Positions 59,294 to 64,000 of a DNA stretch of 64,000 nt are shown piece by piece (the stretch's first letter is position 1; every line of letters starts with the position of its first letter). Under the pieces are notes generated by a model. The model ran no database searches. It had not been told where the DNA came from and saw nothing but the letters and a program-made list of their open reading frames with translations. The DNA is taken from the NCBI RefSeq assembly GCF_000316575.1, contig NC_019682.1, positions 186,001 to 250,000 on the forward strand, written 5' to 3'. The stretch is from Calothrix sp. PCC 7507. GTDB lineage: Bacteria; Cyanobacteriota; Cyanobacteriia; Cyanobacteriales; Nostocaceae. Both the position numbers and the translations under genes were made by a program.

Positions 59294-61354
59294 ATGGTAT
59301 CTGATGCGAAAGTAAATATCCTCCTAGTTGATGATCATCCGGAAAACCTACTGGCTTTAGAGGCGGTGCTTGAAGACCTTGGTCAAAATCTTGTCAAGGC
59401 TACATCAGGTACTCAAGCTTTGAGGTGTTTGCTTAATCAAGATTTTGCGGTGATTTTACTTGACGTGCAAATGCCAGAGATGGATGGCTTTGACACAGCA
59501 AACTTAATTAGACAACGAGAGCGATCGCGCCACGCTCCGATAATTTTCTTAACCGCATTTAGTACCAGCGAATCGATGGTATTTAAAGGGTATGCAGTGG
59601 GAGCAGTAGACTACCTTTTCAAGCCAATTGATGCGGAAATATTAAAATCTAAGGTATCCGCATTTGTGGAATTGTTTCAAAAAACAGAAGAAGTAAAAAA
59701 ACAAGCAGAAGAACTGATAATTACCAATACTCAACTGCGAAAAAGTGAAGAACAATTCCGCTCTTTAAGTGCTTGCTCACCTGTAGGTATTTTCTTAATA
59801 GATATCGACGGACATTGTACGTATACAAATCCCCGTTACCAAACTATTTTGGGGGTCACTGCTGAGGAAAGTTTAGGAGAGGATTGGACGCGATCGCTGA
59901 GTCAAGCAGACCAAGAAAAAGTACTGACAGATTGGATTAATAGTACCCGTGCAAGTCAAGAATATTCACGAGAGTTTGAGATAGTTAATCGCGCAGGAAT
60001 TGTGCGTTGGGTAAATATCCGCTCATCACCAATGCTTTCTGATGAGGGCGAAGTCATCGGCTATGTTGGTACAGTCGAAGATATTAGCGATCGCAAACTA
60101 GCTGAAGCAGAACGCGCTAAACTCATCCGTGAACAAATAGCATTAAAAGAAGCGGAAGCCACAAACCGCATGAAAGATGAGTTTTTAGCTACCCTTTCTC
60201 ACGAACTCCGCACACCTTTAAACTCAATCCTGGGTTGGTCTAAACTCCTCCGCACTCGCAAATTAGATGAAAAAGCCATTGCGCGTGCTTTAGAAACAAT
60301 CGAACGCAACGCACATTTGCAGGAACAACTCATCGAAGATATTTTAGACGTTTCCCGAATTATTCGCGGCAAATTAGTTTTAAATTTTTGCTCCATCAAC
60401 TTAGTATCTGTAATTGAAACAGCCGTAGACACCGTACGTCTGCAAGCTGAGGCGAAAAATATTCACTTTGACTTCGTGGTTACACCCACCGCCTCATCCC
60501 CCTTGACTATCCTCGGTGATCCCGACCGCTTGCAACAAGTTGTTTGGAATCTCCTCTCGAATGCGATCAAGTTTACCCCCGAAGGCGGTCAGGTAGAAAT
60601 TAGGCTATCAATTGTCCGTGATGAAGATATACCAAATCACTACGCACAAATCCAGGTAAAGGATACGGGTATTGGGATTAAACCAGACTTTCTCAAACAT
60701 GTTTTTGAGCGCTTCCGTCAAGCTGATGGCAGCACCACCAGGAGCCAAACTGGATTAGGATTAGGTTTAGCGATCGCTCGTCATTTAGTAGAACTGCATC
60801 AGGGAAGCATCCATGCAGACAGCCCTGGAGAAGGACTAGGCGCGACTTTTACTGTCAAGTTACCCCTGCCAGAATTAGATGAAACTACCACTGCAGAGGC
60901 TGCTATCTCCACCAAAGAAGCCGCAAAAACAATAGATGCAAACCCTGCTGCATCTTTTAACGAATTACCCCTTGACAAATTGCATTTAGTAGTAGTGGAT
61001 GATGACGTAGATACACTACATTTTATTACCATAGCCTTACAAGAGTCTGGCGCTCAAGTAAAGGCAGTTTCGTCAGCTAGCGAAGCACTCCTAGAAATTC
61101 AAAAAAACCAATCGGATATCTTGATTAGTGATATTGGTATGCCTGAAGAAGACGGCTATACACTGATTCGCAAAGTGAGACTCCTTGCACCAGAACAAGG
61201 AGGGCAAATTTTAGCGATCGCCTTAACAGCGTATGCTAGAGAAGAAGATGCAAGAGAAGCGATCAACGCAGGCTTTAATATGTATGCCTCTAAACCCATA
61301 GAATTAACTACATTAATTAATATGGTGGCAAAACTAGCAGGACGAAACTGCTAA
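59294..61354 (+). CDS. hybrid histidine kinase: receiver-PAS-HisKA-ATPase-receiver
   Basis: The 686-residue soluble protein starts with a receiver (about 7-125; LLVDDHPENLLALEAVLED, ILLDVQMPEMDG) and has a PAS/PAC domain (about 150-275; CSPVGIFLIDIDGHCTYTNPRY, YVGTVEDISDRKLAE). It then has HisKA with His303 ([19 protein letters not shown]), a complete ATPase domain (WNLLSNAIKFTPEGG, DTGIGIKPDF, GLGLAIARHLVELH) and a C-terminal receiver (about 565-680; ISDIGMPEEDGYTLI). It may form a phosphorelay with the giant kinase just upstream. It is convergent with psbV, with no visible terminator in the 11-base gap. A link to the far-red gene group is possible only by position. Confidence 0.93.
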   Translation: MVSDAKVNILLVDDHPENLLALEAVLEDLGQNLVKATSGTQALRCLLNQDFAVILLDVQMPEMDGFDTANLIRQRERSRHAPIIFLTAFSTSESMVFKGYAVGAVDYLFKPIDAEILKSKVSAFVELFQKTEEVKKQAEELIITNTQLRKSEEQFRSLSACSPVGIFLIDIDGHCTYTNPRYQTILGVTAEESLGEDWTRSLSQADQEKVLTDWINSTRASQEYSREFEIVNRAGIVRWVNIRSSPMLSDEGEVIGYVGTVEDISDRKLAEAERAKLIREQIALKEAEATNRMKDEFLATLSHELRTPLNSILGWSKLLRTRKLDEKAIARALETIERNAHLQEQLIEDILDVSRIIRGKLVLNFCSINLVSVIETAVDTVRLQAEAKNIHFDFVVTPTASSPLTILGDPDRLQQVVWNLLSNAIKFTPEGGQVEIRLSIVRDEDIPNHYAQIQVKDTGIGIKPDFLKHVFERFRQADGSTTRSQTGLGLGLAIARHLVELHQGSIHADSPGEGLGATFTVKLPLPELDETTTAEAAISTKEAAKTIDANPAASFNELPLDKLHLVVVDDDVDTLHFITIALQESGAQVKAVSSASEALLEIQKNQSDILISDIGMPEEDGYTLIRKVRLLAPEQGGQILAIALTAYAREEDAREAINAGFNMYASKPIELTTLINMVAKLAGRNC

Positions 61355-61365
61355 ACTGTGAGGCA

Positions 61366-61857
61366 TTAATAATAAATCTTACCTCCTCCCCATTTATTCC
61401 CAACAACTTTCGGTTGCAAGAGAATATGACCAGCGACAGCTACCAAGTCATCATTCGTCAGATTTCTCATTCCTACGAAAATATCTGCACTCTTAATACT
61501 GGGATGTAATTCGGAAATTTCCTCTTCTCCATCATAAGTAGTAGGATTTTTCATGTAATCCACCAACCCTTGAATGTTATTACGGTTTGGTGTTGCTAAT
61601 GCCAAAGATGCTGATTCAAGTCCCACATTTTGGTTTGTCTTAGTAACTCCCCCAGCATGACATTGAGAACAAGCGTAATTAAATAAACGTTTACCTTCTT
61701 TAATTTGTTTCAGGTTGAGTACAACGGTATCACCCTGATTATTTAATGCCACTGTCCGGGTTGCTGAATTCAATTCTACCGCTGTCGCATTACCGACAAG
61801 AAACTGGAACGCCAGCAAAACAGTAGCCAAAACAACACCAATTATTTTTCTAACCAT
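61366..61857 (-). CDS. psbV: cytochrome c550 of photosystem II
   Basis: The 163-residue protein (ATG at 61857, MVRKIIG) has a signal peptide of 26 residues cleaved before VELN. The heme motif CSQCH (Cys63, Cys66, His67) and the conserved C-terminal GHILLQPKVVGNKWGGGKIYY-like end (about 143-163) follow. It stabilises the Mn cluster on the lumen side of photosystem II. It is close to ordinary PsbV of Nostocales but stands downstream of psbB, psaF and psaJ on the same strand. That is not the usual psbV place and raises the possibility of a second, light-specific copy. A repeat element separates it from psaJ. Confidence 0.93.
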   Translation of the reverse strand: MVRKIIGVVLATVLLAFQFLVGNATAVELNSATRTVALNNQGDTVVLNLKQIKEGKRLFNYACSQCHAGGVTKTNQNVGLESASLALATPNRNNIQGLVDYMKNPTTYDGEEEISELHPSIKSADIFVGMRNLTNDDLVAVAGHILLQPKVVGNKWGGGKIYY

Positions 61858-61929
61858 GTTTCCCTTAAATATTTTGATGCTTAACACTGTTAACTATCTT
61901 CTATTTTTATCGTTAAATAAAAATCAGAA

Positions 61930-62023
61930 ACTTTTTTTATTTTTGAAAAAATCTAAGTATCTGTAGTAGGGTGGGCATTGCCCACCAAAACCTGGATCTG
62001 CTGGGCATTACCCACCCTACGTG
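61930..62023. repeat. TGAAAAAATCTAAGTATCTG plus GTAGGGTGGGCA hairpin
   Basis: Between psbV and psaJ lies a copy of the GTAGGGTGGGCATTGCCCACC element, here preceded by the TTGAAAAAATCTAAGTATCTG block that also precedes the copy at 62940-63023. A repeat of TCTATTTCTATTTTTATAG type follows (62024-62065). These insertions separate genes that would otherwise be a compact operon. Confidence 0.8.
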
Positions 62024-62086
62024 TCTATTTCTATTTTTATAGTTAAATAAAAATAGAAATAGACTGCTATTTAATTTTGATCAGAG

Positions 62087-62233
62087 TTACGGTAGAGGAT
62101 GGAAAAAAGTCCCATATTGTAACCCAGGAAAAATGTAATTCAATTCAATGAAAATTACTGCTAAAACAATTACTGCCAAGGTAGCAACTACAGGAAGCAT
62201 TGTGAAATATTTCAACAAATAACGTGGCTCCAT
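62087..62233 (-). CDS. psaJ: photosystem I subunit IX
   Basis: The 48-residue single-span membrane protein starts MEPRYLLKYFTMLPVVATLA and ends FFHPLP. It has one transmembrane helix (about 13-33) and the LNYIFPGLQYGTFF lumenal end that is standard for PsaJ. It binds PsaF and a few chlorophylls at the edge of photosystem I. It lies 82 bases downstream of psaF on the same strand, the normal psaF-psaJ order. With a divergent psaF and psbB beside it, this is probably the far-red paralogue (psaJ2). Confidence 0.92.
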   Translation of the reverse strand: MEPRYLLKYFTMLPVVATLAVIVLAVIFIELNYIFPGLQYGTFFHPLP

Positions 62234-62315
62234 GTTTCTCTCCTAAAATAACTAAGTTTGCATTAACAAGATGACAGGCGATAGTTAATCACAAATCATC
62301 AACTGTCAATAGCCT

Positions 62316-62795
62316 TTAGCGAATTGAAATCGGAATTTCTTCATCCTTATTGACTAAGTCACCACTGAGAAATTCTTTAACTGCTGAGGCTGGCCAAAAG
62401 AAAGCCGTGATCATACATTTGACGAACAAAGGTATATCGATAAATAGTTCTTTTTCTTCTGGGGAACCAAGCTTTTGAATTGCCCGCAAATATGAACGAC
62501 CAGTCCAGCCAATCCAACCAGCAATGTAGAGAAATATCACTATGGGAGTCAGCACATCAAAGGCAAGGCTGAAGCGGTCAAGAACTAAATGAGGTAAACC
62601 ATCCTCACCACAAAGTAACCGAGAATAAGCCTTTAATGGTTTTGTCGTGTAATAACTATCCGCAGCACTTTGCACTCTTTCTACAAATGCAGATGATTCG
62701 CCACAAGGTACTAATGTAGTGTTCTCTGCTAAAGCCGTAGGGGCAATATTAAGCCAGAGAAAGATTACCAAAATCAAAGCAAATATTTGTTTCAT
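62316..62795 (-). CDS. psaF: photosystem I subunit III, probably far-red paralogue
   Basis: The 159-residue protein has a signal peptide (1-23, ALA cleavage), the lumenal part with VPCGESSAF and LLCGEDGLPHLVLD cysteines, the FLYIAGWIGWTGRSYL membrane segment and the end VKEFLSGDLVNKDEEIPISIR. It is clearly PsaF. The FSLAFDVLTPIVI and DIPLFVKCMITAFFWPAS parts differ strongly from the housekeeping PsaF that I know (GRLDRAGDFLIPS; LALPIISTGFAWPAA). Such divergence together with psbB next door fits PsaF2 of the far-red light photoacclimation cluster. Confidence 0.9.
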   Translation of the reverse strand: MKQIFALILVIFLWLNIAPTALAENTTLVPCGESSAFVERVQSAADSYYTTKPLKAYSRLLCGEDGLPHLVLDRFSLAFDVLTPIVIFLYIAGWIGWTGRSYLRAIQKLGSPEEKELFIDIPLFVKCMITAFFWPASAVKEFLSGDLVNKDEEIPISIR

Positions 62796-62915
62796 AATTT
62801 CGTCTTTTGTTTAGTAGTAGAACCTATGCATATATCACAGTCAAAGTATAGAGCGTGACGCTATAAGTCTTGAGTCTATATACAGAGTTTTGTCGTAGCA
62901 TCACACACCATAAAA

Positions 62916-63110
62916 ATATAGGAATCCGATTTGATTATTGAAAAAATCTCAGTATCTGTAGTAGGGTGGGCATTGCCCACCAAAACCAGGAATATGGTGG
63001 ACATTGCCCACCCTACTAGACTGACTCAACCCAACCTACAATTTTTTTGCAATATTTTAGCTGTGTCAGTCCACTACGTGTATTTCAAAAATCAAATACC
63101 AGTCCTATAT
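62916..63110. mobile_element. 195-base MITE-like element between psbB and psaF
   Basis: The left end ATATAGGAATCCGATTTGAT and the right end, read in reverse as ATATAGGACTGGTATTTGAT, are imperfect terminal inverted repeats of about 28 bases ending in TTGAAA. TA dinucleotides at both ends suit an IS630/Tc1-like target. Inside lies the GTAGGGTGGGCA hairpin. Part of the same end is found at 32352-32383 and about 18575-18606. The remaining part of the 355-base gap is the psaF upstream region. Confidence 0.7.
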
Positions 63111-63150
63111 CATGTGCCAATTGCATAAGTCCTGATTAGGTTTGAATTAT

Positions 63151-64000
63151 TTAGACCAATTGTTTCTTGCGCGTAGTCACATCACCAACTTTTTGGTAAA
63201 CGCCAAACTCCACCTGATCATCATCCAGTTCTGGGTCAATTCCTGAAAAGACATCTCGAAAGATTGTCCGGGAACCATGCCAAATGTGTCCGAAGAACCA
63301 CAGCAACCCCCAACAAGCATGAGCAAAAGCAAACCAGCCACGGGTACTGCTACGGAAAACTCCATCAGAGTTAAAAGTTGTGCGATCAAATTCAAAAATC
63401 TCACCTTGTTGGGCGAGGCGAGCAAACTTTTTCACGACAGATGGATCTGTCAATGTTTGCCCATCCAGTGCGCCACCAAAGAAACTGACATTAACACCAG
63501 TTTGTTCAAAGCTGAATTTAGATTCTGAACGCCGGAAAGGAATATCAGCACGGACAATGTCATCGTTATCAGTCAAAACTACCGGGAAATTTTCAAAGAA
63601 ATTTGGCATTCGCCGTACTGATAATTCTCGACCTTCGCTATCTTTAAAAACTGCATGACCTGACCAAACTTGAGCAATTCCATCTCCTTTGGTCATTGGG
63701 CCAACACGAAATAAACCACCCTTGGCGGGGCTATTGCCAACATAGTCATAAAAAGCCAATTTTTCTGGGATATTTGACCAAGCTTGTGAGAGACTTTTGC
63801 CTTCATCTAAGTCAGCTTGAACTTGTCGGGAAATTTGTTGTTGAAAATAACTCTTATCCCACTGATAGCGAGTTGGACCAAAAAGCTCTATGGGAGTTGT
63901 TGCAGTTCCATACCACATAGTTCCAGAAACCACAAAAGCAGCGAAAAAGAATGTGGCTAAAGCACTAGCGAGAACTGTTTCAATATTTCCCATCCGTAGC
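63151..64000 (-). CDS. psbB: photosystem II CP47 (C-terminal part, cut by window edge), probably far-red paralogue
   Basis: The visible 283 residues form the last part of CP47: the large lumenal loop and final helix, with [69 protein letters not shown] and [22 protein letters not shown]. The reading frame continues beyond base 64000; the Met at 63993 is internal. Compared with the standard sequence the loop differs at many positions, and there is an extra Asp in ELDDDQVEF, as expected for a paralogue and not the housekeeping psbB. Its position before psaF-psaJ fits psbB2 of the FaRLiP cluster. Confidence 0.93.
   Translation of the reverse strand, partial: LRMGNIETVLASALATFFFAAFVVSGTMWYGTATTPIELFGPTRYQWDKSYFQQQISRQVQADLDEGKSLSQAWSNIPEKLAFYDYVGNSPAKGGLFRVGPMTKGDGIAQVWSGHAVFKDSEGRELSVRRMPNFFENFPVVLTDNDDIVRADIPFRRSESKFSFEQTGVNVSFFGGALDGQTLTDPSVVKKFARLAQQGEIFEFDRTTFNSDGVFRSSTRGWFAFAHACWGLLWFFGHIWHGSRTIFRDVFSGIDPELDDDQVEFGVYQKVGDVTTRKKQLV

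Noticed and set aside
61366-61887. psbV start ten codons upstream of MVRKIIG
   Set aside because: The extra residues precede a normal signal peptide and are not part of known PsbV proteins.
63151-63993. psbB starting at the Met at 63993
   Set aside because: This Met is internal to CP47 (GNIETVL segment), and the frame stays open to the window edge, so the gene is cut, not short.

Overview
The window comes from a filamentous, probably heterocyst-forming (Nostocales-type) cyanobacterium. The evidence is the dense HIP1 octamer GCGATCGC, a xisI homologue, cyanobacterial heptamer repeats (CCCCAAT / GGGAGAC), many dispersed hairpin repeats, and photosystem genes at the right edge (psbV, psaJ, psaF, psbB). 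No rRNA, tRNA or CRISPR array was seen.

Layout. 1-620: end of an unknown gene, a xisH stub and xisI. 690-12050: an iron/siderophore uptake island with two AMIN-type TonB-dependent receptors, two intact AraC regulators and two AraC relics. It is broken up by a secreted-protein/methyltransferase/PepSY operon and by a toxin-antitoxin patch (an orphan Phd-type antitoxin, a PIN toxin stub, and a Tse2-like toxin with a small partner). 12070-18540: housekeeping and small genes (dcd, a CobO-like protein, adenylate kinase, rph, pgl, a zinc-ribbon/FHA protein, an M50 peptidase). 18540-21730: a 21-bp repeat array and an NB-ARC/TPR protein split by one in-frame TGA. 22674-32315: a minus-strand catabolic block (NtaA-type monooxygenase, GST, HAD phosphatase, ferredoxin, FAD oxidoreductase, HyuB, HyuA). 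33007-41350: a TPR protein, a PPOX-fold protein, D-lactate dehydrogenase and a PstS-like/DUF4912 protein broken by a frameshift. 42032-51856: cobalt homeostasis (CoaR, a CoaR relic, a MerR-type promoter and the CoaT P-type ATPase), with an arsenate reductase/histidine kinase pair and several secreted proteins between. 52361-61354: two large hybrid histidine kinases, one with twelve near-identical 92-residue HAMP-like repeats. 61366-64000: psbV, psaJ, psaF and the 3' half of psbB.

The psaF and psbB products differ clearly from the housekeeping sequences I know, and psbB next to psaF-psaJ is not the usual arrangement. The right edge is therefore best read as the start of a far-red light photoacclimation (FaRLiP) cluster, which would continue beyond the window. 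The second theme is small repeats entering genes: an in-frame 90-bp insertion at the start of a ferredoxin gene, an in-frame nested insertion of about 265 bp in the CoaT ATPase, a repeat-derived linker in the giant kinase, and several MITE-like elements. Relics of xisH, a PIN toxin, Uma2, AraC (two), TetR and CoaR show active decay of accessory genes.
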